64,000 nucleotides of DNA from contig JACRCV010000099.1 of the NCBI GenBank assembly GCA_016218825.1, positions 1-64,000 of the forward strand. The letters are read 5' to 3'. Shown piece after piece: positions 37,197-44,949 of this stretch. Position 1 is the stretch's first letter; each line of letters begins with the position of its first letter. The position numbers and the translations under genes are program-made. The notes under the pieces are model-generated. The model searched no databases. It was not told the origin of the DNA and saw nothing but the letters and a program-made list of their open reading frames with translations. This stretch comes from Deltaproteobacteria bacterium. GTDB taxonomy: Bacteria > Myxococcota > XYA12-FULL-58-9.

Positions 37197-37673
37197 GTGA
37201 AGCTCACTCGAACCAGGTTGGCGTGTTGCGTGTTGGCGGTGGCGATGCTCGGCGGCACGTCGGCGGCGGGGGCGAGCGCGGGGCCGGGGGCGGCGAGTGG
37301 GGGCGGCGAGCCTTTGGCGTTGTCGCAGGTCATCTTGCCGGCGCGCGTGCTCGTGGCGTTGGACGACGAGGCGGCGCCGTTGCCGGCGAAGGCGGTCAAG
37401 CCCGCGCCGCGGCAGGTGTGTGGTCGCAAGCTCGCCGGGCCGATCGTCACCGCGATCGGTGCGCACGTGATGCTCGCCGGGCTCTACGTCTTCAAGAGCG
37501 ACGAGTCCTTCGACAGCCAGGGCGCGGCGCCGGCGCACGGTCTTTCGAACCGAGATCGGGCGGCGTTGGTGACGCTCGGCACCGGCGCGGCGGTCGCGGC
37601 GGTGGGGGGGATCCTCTGGGCGATTCACGGCAACCAGCAGACCTGCACGACCATCGCCGACGCCCGCGATTGA
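37197..37673 (+). CDS. Small exported membrane protein
   Basis: The 158-residue product starts at GTG 37197 with AGGAGG 5 nt upstream. It has a signal peptide (to about residue 28), a hydrophobic segment G-P-I-V-T-A-I-G-A-H-V-M-L-A-G-L-Y-V-F and a second one, L-V-T-L-G-T-G-A-A-V-A-A-V-G-G-I-L-W-A-I, separated by a polar loop. Two Cys outside the leader could form a disulfide. It is likely an inner-membrane protein with two helices. No family is recognised. Confidence 0.65.
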   Translation: MKLTRTRLACCVLAVAMLGGTSAAGASAGPGAASGGGEPLALSQVILPARVLVALDDEAAPLPAKAVKPAPRQVCGRKLAGPIVTAIGAHVMLAGLYVFKSDESFDSQGAAPAHGLSNRDRAALVTLGTGAAVAAVGGILWAIHGNQQTCTTIADARD

Positions 37674-38228
37674 CGCGAGGGAGGCTACTCATGTCGCTGG
37701 TTCCCCACGTCGAAGGGAGGACGCCATTTGCGCCTCGCGACCCGGTTGCGGGTGCGGGGCTGTTGTTCTCTTCGCCGAGTGCTCCTGACAAGCAGTGCAC
37801 AGCGTCGAGTCCCGAACGGTCGAGCAGCGATCGGGCCGCGGCCGGGAGCAGCGACCGCGCAGCCGAGCGTCCTCGCCCGGGTGCCTCGGCTCGGACGGCG
37901 AGATCTCGAGGGGCGGTGCCGCGGCCCACGTGTCGTGCCGACCGTCAGCCCTGAGCCTTCGACGCGGCCCCACCGTCGCCTCGCCACCTCGGGCTTGCGG
38001 GCGCGGGCTGCGCTGGTGGTCTTGGGTGGGTGGGCTGAGGTGTCCTCAATATGCGTACGTTGCAGAATTCTTGCGGTACGCGATCACGGGAAAAGGCGAG
38101 GCTGCTGCGTCGGCGCGTCGCCGTCGATGACGCGCGCCAAGGAGCCGTGCACCAACGACTGGAACAGAAACCGGAACAGGCCGACAACAGCTGCGCGCGC
38201 CGGCCCAAGGGAGCCAAGTGACCGCCGC
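37674..38228. other. Non-coding or decayed stretch
   Basis: No convincing gene was found in these 555 nt. An 87-codon frame at 37691-37954 has GGGAGG 6 nt before its ATG but encodes a low-complexity Ser/Arg/Pro protein and is probably chance. Codon usage lacks the third-position GC bias of real genes here. Together with the remnant at 38909-39281, the stretch may be the decayed flank of an old accessory island. Confidence 0.45.
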
Positions 38229-38266
38229 TTGCCTAAATACGTAATTCGCGTACATTCATACGTATT
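38229..38266 (+). promoter_or_regulatory. Promoter with two ATACGTA sites upstream of the winged-helix gene
   Basis: TTGCCT (38229-38234) and TACATT (38251-38256), 16 bp apart, form a plausible promoter. ATACGTA occurs at 38237-38243 (spacer) and 38258-38264 (just before the ATG at 38267), exactly 21 bp or two helical turns apart; each contains the palindrome TACGTA. The position fits an autoregulatory operator for the winged-helix protein encoded next. Confidence 0.55.
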
Positions 38267-38887
38267 ATGCGTAACACCTCCTCGCTCCTCGCGCCGCTCT
38301 TCGCCCCGACCCTGCAGCGGGTCCTCGGCGCCGTCCTGCTCCGACCCGAGCGCGACTGGTACCTGAGCGACCTCGCGGCGCACCTGACCGTGCGACCCTC
38401 GTCGCTGCAGCGGGTGCTGGCGGCGCTCACGACCGCCGGCATCCTCCTGCGCCGGACCGACGGCAACCGCGTCTACTACCGGCCGGACCCGGCCTGCCCC
38501 ATCATTCACGAGCTCACGAGCATGATGGTCAAGACGGTGGCGCTCGCCGACCCGCTTCGTAGGGCGCTTGCCCCGCTCGCGCGTCGCATCCGGGTCGCCT
38601 TCATCCACGGCTCGGTGGCCGAAGGCCGCGAGCGCTCTCTGAGTGACGTGGACCTGATTGTCGTCGGCGACGTGGCCAACGCCGACCTCGCGCTCGCGTT
38701 GCGCCCGGCGCAGGAGCGGCTGGGCCGCGAGGTTAGCTTCACCCGATACACGACGGGCGAGCTTGCGGCCAAGGCGAAGGCCAGGCATCACTTCGTCACG
38801 TCGGTATTGCGGAAGAAGCGCATCTTTCTGATCGGTGGTGAGGATGAGCTGGAAGAAGCTGTCGGCCGCCCGGCAGGTGGCGGCTGA
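38267..38887 (+). CDS. Winged-helix / nucleotidyltransferase (MNT-like) fusion protein
   Basis: The 206-residue product has an N-terminal winged helix-turn-helix of the ArsR/MarR kind (about 10-75: W-Y-L-S-D-L-A, S-S-L-Q-R-V-L-A-A-L, G-I-L, Y-Y-R-P-D). It joins a minimal nucleotidyltransferase domain with G-S-V-A-E-G and S-D-V-D-L-I-V-V-G near 110-135, keeping the G-S and D-x-D needed for metal and nucleotide binding. Related domains without the helix-turn-helix act as MNT antitoxins that AMPylate HEPN toxins. Here the fusion suggests a regulator or a stand-alone defence or toxin-control factor. No intact HEPN partner follows; a decayed drmA-like gene does. The start lies 10 nt past a -10-like hexamer without a ribosome-binding site. 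Confidence 0.82.
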   Translation: MRNTSSLLAPLFAPTLQRVLGAVLLRPERDWYLSDLAAHLTVRPSSLQRVLAALTTAGILLRRTDGNRVYYRPDPACPIIHELTSMMVKTVALADPLRRALAPLARRIRVAFIHGSVAEGRERSLSDVDLIVVGDVANADLALALRPAQERLGREVSFTRYTTGELAAKAKARHHFVTSVLRKKRIFLIGGEDELEEAVGRPAGGG

Positions 38888-38908
38888 GCCGACGAGCGAG
38901 GGCCCCAA

Positions 38909-39281
38909 GTGACTACGCCGAGCCCCGTCCGCGGCCACCTCGTGCGCGCCCTCGCCGCCGACCTCGTGGGTCCCCACGACCTCGACAACGACATGGCTGC
39001 CGGCGACCGAGGTCCTGCGCGTGAAGACGCGCGATGCCGACATGTCGAGGTCCGCATCGACGAGCTTGCGAAGCTCGACAGCCCGGGAGCTGTGGACGCC
39101 GCGTTCTCAGCACTGCCCGCGGCCTACGGCGCCTGGATCGCTGGTCACCAGCGCCCGTCTTCAGGCGGCAGGGATTGCCAACGCCCAGGACGCCGTGGCG
39201 TATCTCGCGGGGCTCGACGCGTTGGCGGTTGGCCTACACGGCACGTGCCTGGCTGACCATCCGCCGCCTATCCGGAAGTGA
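38909..39281 (+). pseudogene. Decayed remnant of a DrmA-like (DISARM) helicase gene
   Basis: No single frame is coding, but pieces in two frames line up with my memory of DrmA-type DISARM helicases. From GTG 38909: V-R-G-H-L-V-R-A-L-A-A-D-L-V-G-P, the usual N-terminus. From 38991 in another frame: T-W-L-P-A-T-E-V-L-R-V, a segment that lies hundreds of residues later in intact proteins. From about 39050, back in the first frame: R-I-D-E-L-A-K-L and A-L-P-A-A-Y-G-A-W-I-A. From about 39150, in the other frame: R-L-Q-A-A-G-I-A-N-A-Q to a stop. This implies a large internal deletion plus at least two frameshifts. No drmB or drmC genes follow. Frameshifts are seen; the DrmA name is inference. Confidence 0.45.
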
Positions 39282-39337
39282 ACCACTGCGCGCCCCACGC
39301 CCGTCGACGACGCGCGCCGAGAACCCGCGGCCGGCGC

Positions 39338-40192
39338 TCAGAGCTCGAGGCGGAGCTGCAGCGACGGTCGGAGCGCGAAGCCGGCGGTGATGCTGCTCGA
39401 TTCGCTGCCGCCGTAGATCCTGCCCGTCGCATCCACGCGGTCGCCCTCGGCGGTGGTGTAGGCCGCTCTCAAGATCAAGGTCGAGAACCTGAGGTAGAGC
39501 GCGTCGATGAGCTTGCGGTCCAGGCAGAAGCCGAAGCCGGCGCCGACGGTCCAGGCCGAGCCGCGCTCGACGCCGTCGTAGGGGCCGTCATAGTAGCTCC
39601 GGTCGACGGCTTGCGACAGCCCGGCGTAGCTGAAGCCCGTGACCGCGAACGGTGACACCTCGACCGTGCCGCCCGGGTTCACGACGTTGCGCACGCCCAG
39701 GGACGCGGCCGCGGACCAGGCCGAGTCACTGGTGTTGCCGGAGGCGTCGCGGGCATAGTCGGCGCCGAGCTGCAGCAGAAAAGAGGCGTTCTTCTTGCCG
39801 TGACGCTCCACCATCAGCTGCATCTCCGGTCTGTTGGCCGTCGCCAGCACGACCGCGGGCGCGTCGAGGACCAACAGCAGGTCTCGAAGGTTGTCCGCGA
39901 AGCTGCTCATGCCGACACCGACCGCAAACGACCATCGCGGCCGGGGAGCGAGCTCGGGGACGGCGACCGGCGGCTCGACGGTGGCCACCTTCGCGGGCGT
40001 TTCGGGGGGCGTCGGTGTCGGCACCGGCACCGGCGTCGCGGGCGCGGCCTGGACCTCGGCCGGCGGCAGCTCCCGGTCGACGACCACCGGCTGACTCTCG
40101 CCCTCCGGCGGCGGCTCTTGTGCCAAGACCGCTGCGGCCGGAAACAAGATAGACAAACCGACACAGCTCGCGACGCGAACCCAAGCCATCAT
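39338..40192 (-). CDS. Outer-membrane beta-barrel protein with Pro-rich linker
   Basis: The product of about 284 residues has a signal peptide (to A-V-L-A-Q), a Pro/Val/Thr-rich periplasmic linker of about 50 residues, and a barrel-like domain of about 200 residues ending L-R-P-S-L-Q-L-R-L-E-L. Aromatic and Gly residues recur with strand spacing. GGAGGG lies just before two adjacent ATG codons (40192 and 40189). It resembles the truncated gene at the left edge of the window in layout. It is divergent from the large sensor operon, with 290 nt between, so the two may share a control region. Confidence 0.72.
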   Translation of the reverse strand: MMAWVRVASCVGLSILFPAAAVLAQEPPPEGESQPVVVDRELPPAEVQAAPATPVPVPTPTPPETPAKVATVEPPVAVPELAPRPRWSFAVGVGMSSFADNLRDLLLVLDAPAVVLATANRPEMQLMVERHGKKNASFLLQLGADYARDASGNTSDSAWSAAASLGVRNVVNPGGTVEVSPFAVTGFSYAGLSQAVDRSYYDGPYDGVERGSAWTVGAGFGFCLDRKLIDALYLRFSTLILRAAYTTAEGDRVDATGRIYGGSESSSITAGFALRPSLQLRLEL

Positions 40193-40482
40193 CACCCTCC
40201 AGGTTGGAAATCCCCAGCGCCCAGGTGTCCCAGGAAGCCGGTGCGGGTTCAATCCATGCCGGAGAAAAAGGCCGTCGGCGCCGCGTACTCAAATTGAGGA
40301 CAACCGCCCCGCGCATCGGCCGCGATCGACTGTCGCAGATCGGTCGGTCGCGGCGGTCGTAGAAGCGCGCCGGCGCCGGGCGGCGCGGGCGACCGGGCGC
40401 GCGCGCGGCCCTGTCCGGCCGGACCCGACCGTGGTACTGATTTCGAGTGCCGCAGGGGGAACCCGGAGGCGAGGAGCGGTCG

Positions 40483-43400
40483 ATGTCGAGGCTCACGCGG
40501 TCGGTGGGCGTTGCCCTCGCAGAGCGGCGCGCGGCCCTCACGGCGCCGCTCAACGCCGCTCGATCTCTCGCGGCGTGCCTCGCGATCTCGCTCGCCGCCA
40601 GCCCCGGCCACGCGTTGTCGCCGACCCGGCCGCTCGCGAGCGCCACCGTGCAGCACTGGAGCTCGGCCGAGGGTCTGCCGCAAGACTCGGTGAAGGCCAT
40701 CTTGCAGACCCGGGACGGCTATCTCTGGATCGGGACCGAAGAGGGCCTGGCGCGCTTCGACGGCGTGCGCTTCCACGTGTTTTCGCGCGCCAGCAAGCCG
40801 GCGCTGCCGCACGACTTCATCCGCTCGCTGTTCGAGGACGCCCAGGGCAGTCTCTGGATCGGCACCGACGGCGGCGGGCTGTTGCGCTACGCCGGTGGCG
40901 CGTTCACCACGCTCACCACCAAGGACGGGTTGACGTCGGACTCGGTGTGGGACGTCACCGAGGACCACGACGGCGTGCTGTGGATCGCGACCTTGGGCGG
41001 CGGCCTGAACCGCTACGCCGACGGGGTGTTCTCCCGTATCGGCGTCGACGACGGCCTGGCGTCGGCGGCGGTGGTCGCGCTCACGGTCGCCAAGGACGGC
41101 AGCGTCTGGGCGACCACCAAGGGCGCCGGCCTCGCTCGCATCGAAGCGGGTAAGGTGACGACGATCACCACCCGCGACGGGCTGTGCGCCGACGACCTGT
41201 GGGCGGTGCGCGAGGACCAGGACGGCGGCATCTGGGTGAGCACCGAGGGCAAGGGCGTCTGTCGTTACAAGGACGGCGCGTTCTCGCAGTTCACGACCGC
41301 CGACGGGTTGGCCGCCGACAGCGTCTGGTCGATCTACGCCGACCGCCAGGGCGCGTTGTGGTTCGGGAGCGAGGGCGGCGGCGTCAGTCGCTACGCCGAC
41401 GGGCGCTTCGAGACCTTGTCGACTCGGGACGGGCTCGCGAACGACATCGTCGTCTCGATCGGCGAGGACCACGAGGGCAGCCTCTGGCTCGGGACCTACG
41501 GCGGCGGCCTGGACCAGCTGCGCGAGCGCAAGGTGTCGGCGTTGACCCGCAGGCAAGGGCTCGGCGGCGACACGGTGTGGGCGGTGCGCGCCGCGGCCGA
41601 CGCTGCCTTGTGGGTGGGCTTGGACATCGGTGGCGCGGTGCGCTTCGGCGCCGGTGAGGCGCCGCAGCGCTTCGGGCCGGCGACCATCCCGGGGTTTCCC
41701 GCGACCCCGATTCGAGCGATCGCCTTCTGCCTCGGCGGCCGCACCTACCTCGGCAGCGAGGCCGGCCTGGTCGAGCTCAGCGGCAAGCGGTCGCGAACGC
41801 TGACCGTCAAAGACGGCCTGCCCGACGTCGAGATCCGGGCGCTGTTGTGCGACGCCGCCGACACCCTGTGGGTCGGGACCAAGGCCGGCGGCCTCGCGCA
41901 CTACGAGCGCGGTCGCTTCACGGTGCTCGGCGCCGCGGACGGGCTGAGCTCGCCTTACGTGCGCTCGATCCTCGACGCCAAGGACGGCAGCCTCTTCGTC
42001 GCCACCCCCGAGGCGCTGCACCGCTTCGCGGACGGTCGGCTCACGCGGATCCCGCTGCCGCCGCCATCGGCGCCGATGGAGCTCGGGCCGCTGTACCAGG
42101 ACCCGCAAGGGGCGCTGTGGATCGGGACCTTCGGCGCCGGGTTGTGGCGTTACCAGGACGGCGCGGTGAAGACCGTCGGCAGCAGCCAGGGGCTGTTCGA
42201 CGACACGGTGTTCTCCATCGTCGACGACGGCCTCGGGTTCTTCTGGTTCAGCTCCAACAAGGGCTTGTTCCGGGTGCTGAAGGCCGACCTCGAGGCGGCG
42301 CTCGCCGATCCGGGGCGCCACTTCGACTCGACGCCCTTCACCCAGGCCGACGGCATGCCGTCCTCGGAGTGCGCCGGTGGCGGCAACCCGCCGGCGTGGC
42401 GGGCGGACAACGGCCGGCTGCACTTTCCGACGGTGCGCGGCGTCGCGATCGTCGACCCCGGTCGGATCCCGTTCAACCACGAGCCGCCGCTCGTGCACCT
42501 GGAGCGGGTGCTCGCGAACGGCGTCGAGATCCCGTTTGCCGACGCCGGCCGGGCGGCGGTGATCCCCGCCGGCACCGAGCGGCTGCAGATCGACTTCACG
42601 GCGTTGTCGTTCGCGGCGCCGAGCAAGGTGCGGGTGCGGAGCATCCTCAAGGGCTTCGACGCCGGGCCGCGCGAGAGCTACGAGCAGCGCAGCGCCGGCT
42701 ACACCAACCTGCCGCCCGGGGACTACACCTTCGAGGTCGCGGCCACCAACGACGACGGCGTCTGGAGCCCTCGTCCGGCGACGCTGTCCTTGCACCTCGA
42801 GCCGCACCTCTACCAGACCCGTGGCTTCTTGCTCCTCACCGGCGTCGCGCTCACCGCCCTCATCTACGGGCTCTACGTGCTGCGCACCCGCCACCTGCGC
42901 GCCCGCCGCCGGCAGCTTTGCGCCCTGGTCGAAGAGCGCCGCCGCCTGTTGGCGTCGGAGAAGCGTCGGGCCGACGAGGCGCGCGCCGTGGTCGAGGAGC
43001 AAGCGCGCGAGCTCGCCGCCGCCGCCGCCGAGAAGTCGCTGTTCTTCGCCAACGTCTCGCACGAGTTCCGCACCCCGCTGACGTTGATCATCGGGCCGTT
43101 GGAGCGGATCTTGGCCGACCGCCTCGACGCCGCCGAGAAGCGCGAGCAGCTGGAGATGATGCGCGGCAACGCCGATCGGCTGTCGCGGCTCATAGACGAG
43201 CTCTTGGCGTTCTGCGAGCCGGACCGCAGCAAGCTGATCCTGAGCTGCAAGCACCTCGATCTCGGCCGCTTCCTCACCGCCAGCGTCGATTCGTTCCGGC
43301 CGCAGGCAAAGGCCAAAGGGGTGGCGCTCGAGCTCAACGGTTGCGCGTCGGGCCCGACCACGGTGTGGGCCGACGAGGACAAGCTCGACCAGATCGTCGT

Positions 43401-44949
43401 CAACCTGGTCGGCAACGCGCTGAAGTTCACCCCCGCCGGCGGCCGGGTGACCGTCAGCCTGAAGGGGTTGGCGCACGGCGCCACGATCACCGTCGCCGAC
43501 ACCGGCCCGGGCATGTCGGCCGAGACCCGGGCGCGGCTGTTCTCGCCCTGGCAGGGCGGTGACGGCGGGGCGGCGCACGTCGGCACCGGGCTCGGGTTGG
43601 CGTTGGTCAAGGAGCTCGTCGATCTGCACGCCGGCCAGATCTCCATCGACAGCGAGCCCGGCCACGGCACCCGTGCGTGCGTCGAGCTCCCCGCGGTCGT
43701 CGCCGACGCCGAGACCCCGGTCGCGGCGCTCGGCACCGGCCACGTGGGGTCGCCGAAGACCGCGCTGCAGCTCAGGGACGGGCGCGCCGACGCCGAGGAG
43801 AAGGACCTGGTGCGGCCGAACAGCCCCCGGATCCTGATCGTCGAGGACAATCGCGACATGCGGCTGTTCGTCAGCGCCGTCCTCAAAGAGGAGTATTCGG
43901 TGCACCGGGCGGCCGACGGCGAGGAGGGCTGGCAGCGGGCGCAAGAGCTCGGCCCCGACCTCATCGTCTCCGACGTCACGATGCCGTGGCTCGACGGCTA
44001 CGGTCTGTGCGAGCGCTTGCGGGCGCACCCGCCGCTCGCCGAGGTGCCGGTGTTGCTGCTCACCGGGGTCGCGACCGCGCAGCTGCGGGCCGCCGGGCTC
44101 GCCGCCGGCGCCACCGACTATCTCGTCAAGCCCTTCGATCCCCGCGAGCTCTCAGCCAGGGTGAAGAACCTGCTCGCGGCGCGGCAGCGCACCAAAGATC
44201 TGCGGCTCCTGTACCAGGCGCTGCACACCGCGGCCGGCACCCAGTGGCGGACGTTGATCCAACACGAGCGCATCGGCCGCTACGTGTCGAAGAAGCTCCG
44301 CCGCCGCATCCTCTCCGAAGACTCGGCGACCGAGTCGCTGGCGTCGACACGCAAGGTGGTGACGGTGTTCTTCTCCCACCTCGACGGCTTCGACCGCCTG
44401 GTCGGCACCATCCGCGCCGACGTGGTGCAAGACACCCTCAACCAGTACCTGAGCCGGATGGTGGAGCTCATCGACCAATACGGCGGCACCCTCGACAAGT
44501 TCATGGGCGACGGGGTGATGGTGTTGTTCGGTGCTCCGGACGAGCTCGAGCCCAAGGACCAGGCGCAGCGGGCGCTCCACATGGCGGTGCACATGTCGCG
44601 CGCCCTCGAGGAGCTCTGCCGGGGGTGGGGGCACAGCACGCCGGCGTGGGCCCAGATCCGCGCCCGGATGGGCGTCAACCAAGACTACGTCACCGTCGGC
44701 AGCTTCGGCTCGTCGACCTATGCCACCTACTCGGCGCTGGGCGGTGGCGTGAACCTGGCCAGCCGCTTGGCCTCCGCCTGCAGCCCCGGTCGGATCATGG
44801 TGAGCTACCGGGTGTACTCCCAGACCCGCGCCGACTTCGCGTTCGCGCCGCTCTTCGAGCGCGGCTTCAAAGGCTTCGCCCGGCCGCTGCGGGTGGCGGA
44901 GCTCGATCCGCAACGGCCCCCGGCCTCGGCCGCGGACGGACGCCGATGA
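40483..44949 (+). CDS. Sensor protein A: beta-propeller hybrid histidine kinase with class III cyclase domain
   Basis: The 1488-residue protein has a signal peptide, about 12-14 reg_prop propeller repeats (W-I-G-T-x-G-G-G-L-x-R-Y), a Y_Y_Y domain (about 700-770) and a membrane helix (about 781-801). These are followed by a kinase HisKA with His860 in V-S-H-E-F-R-T-P-L-T, an ATPase domain (Asn974/Asn978, D-T-G-P-G-M, G-T-G-L-G-L), a receiver with acceptor Asp1164 in S-D-V-T-M-P, and a class III cyclase domain (about 1290-1480). In the cyclase the first metal Asp is replaced by His1299 (F-S-H-L-D-G-F). The second, Asp1343, the base-reading Lys1339 and the transition-state Asn1424 and Arg1428 are present. 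It is thus a 'C2-like' half. GAGGAG precedes the ATG; the stop overlaps the start of gene B. Confidence 0.9.
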   Translation: MSRLTRSVGVALAERRAALTAPLNAARSLAACLAISLAASPGHALSPTRPLASATVQHWSSAEGLPQDSVKAILQTRDGYLWIGTEEGLARFDGVRFHVFSRASKPALPHDFIRSLFEDAQGSLWIGTDGGGLLRYAGGAFTTLTTKDGLTSDSVWDVTEDHDGVLWIATLGGGLNRYADGVFSRIGVDDGLASAAVVALTVAKDGSVWATTKGAGLARIEAGKVTTITTRDGLCADDLWAVREDQDGGIWVSTEGKGVCRYKDGAFSQFTTADGLAADSVWSIYADRQGALWFGSEGGGVSRYADGRFETLSTRDGLANDIVVSIGEDHEGSLWLGTYGGGLDQLRERKVSALTRRQGLGGDTVWAVRAAADAALWVGLDIGGAVRFGAGEAPQRFGPATIPGFPATPIRAIAFCLGGRTYLGSEAGLVELSGKRSRTLTVKDGLPDVEIRALLCDAADTLWVGTKAGGLAHYERGRFTVLGAADGLSSPYVRSILDAKDGSLFVATPEALHRFADGRLTRIPLPPPSAPMELGPLYQDPQGALWIGTFGAGLWRYQDGAVKTVGSSQGLFDDTVFSIVDDGLGFFWFSSNKGLFRVLKADLEAALADPGRHFDSTPFTQADGMPSSECAGGGNPPAWRADNGRLHFPTVRGVAIVDPGRIPFNHEPPLVHLERVLANGVEIPFADAGRAAVIPAGTERLQIDFTALSFAAPSKVRVRSILKGFDAGPRESYEQRSAGYTNLPPGDYTFEVAATNDDGVWSPRPATLSLHLEPHLYQTRGFLLLTGVALTALIYGLYVLRTRHLRARRRQLCALVEERRRLLASEKRRADEARAVVEEQARELAAAAAEKSLFFANVSHEFRTPLTLIIGPLERILADRLDAAEKREQLEMMRGNADRLSRLIDELLAFCEPDRSKLILSCKHLDLGRFLTASVDSFRPQAKAKGVALELNGCASGPTTVWADEDKLDQIVVNLVGNALKFTPAGGRVTVSLKGLAHGATITVADTGPGMSAETRARLFSPWQGGDGGAAHVGTGLGLALVKELVDLHAGQISIDSEPGHGTRACVELPAVVADAETPVAALGTGHVGSPKTALQLRDGRADAEEKDLVRPNSPRILIVEDNRDMRLFVSAVLKEEYSVHRAADGEEGWQRAQELGPDLIVSDVTMPWLDGYGLCERLRAHPPLAEVPVLLLTGVATAQLRAAGLAAGATDYLVKPFDPRELSARVKNLLAARQRTKDLRLLYQALHTAAGTQWRTLIQHERIGRYVSKKLRRRILSEDSATESLASTRKVVTVFFSHLDGFDRLVGTIRADVVQDTLNQYLSRMVELIDQYGGTLDKFMGDGVMVLFGAPDELEPKDQAQRALHMAVHMSRALEELCRGWGHSTPAWAQIRARMGVNQDYVTVGSFGSSTYATYSALGGGVNLASRLASACSPGRIMVSYRVYSQTRADFAFAPLFERGFKGFARPLRVAELDPQRPPASAADGRR

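Noticed and set aside
37691-37954. An 87-codon frame with a good GGAGG-type site
   Set aside because: Low-complexity Ser/Arg/Pro product, no third-position GC bias, no hydrophobic core; kept only as a remark in the intergenic entry.
40249-44028. A 1259-codon open frame on the minus strand opposite sensor gene A, and a 1050-codon one (45846-48998) opposite sensor gene B
   Set aside because: They lie fully antisense to genes with many clear domains, have no recognisable motif or ribosome-binding site, and are the expected result of very high third-position GC.
44371-44391. Reading Asp1301 of F-S-H-L-D-G-F in protein A as the metal ligand
   Set aside because: The family's Asp is four residues before the Phe (D-I-x-G-F). 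In A that place is His1299; Asp1301 occupies the variable position two residues later.
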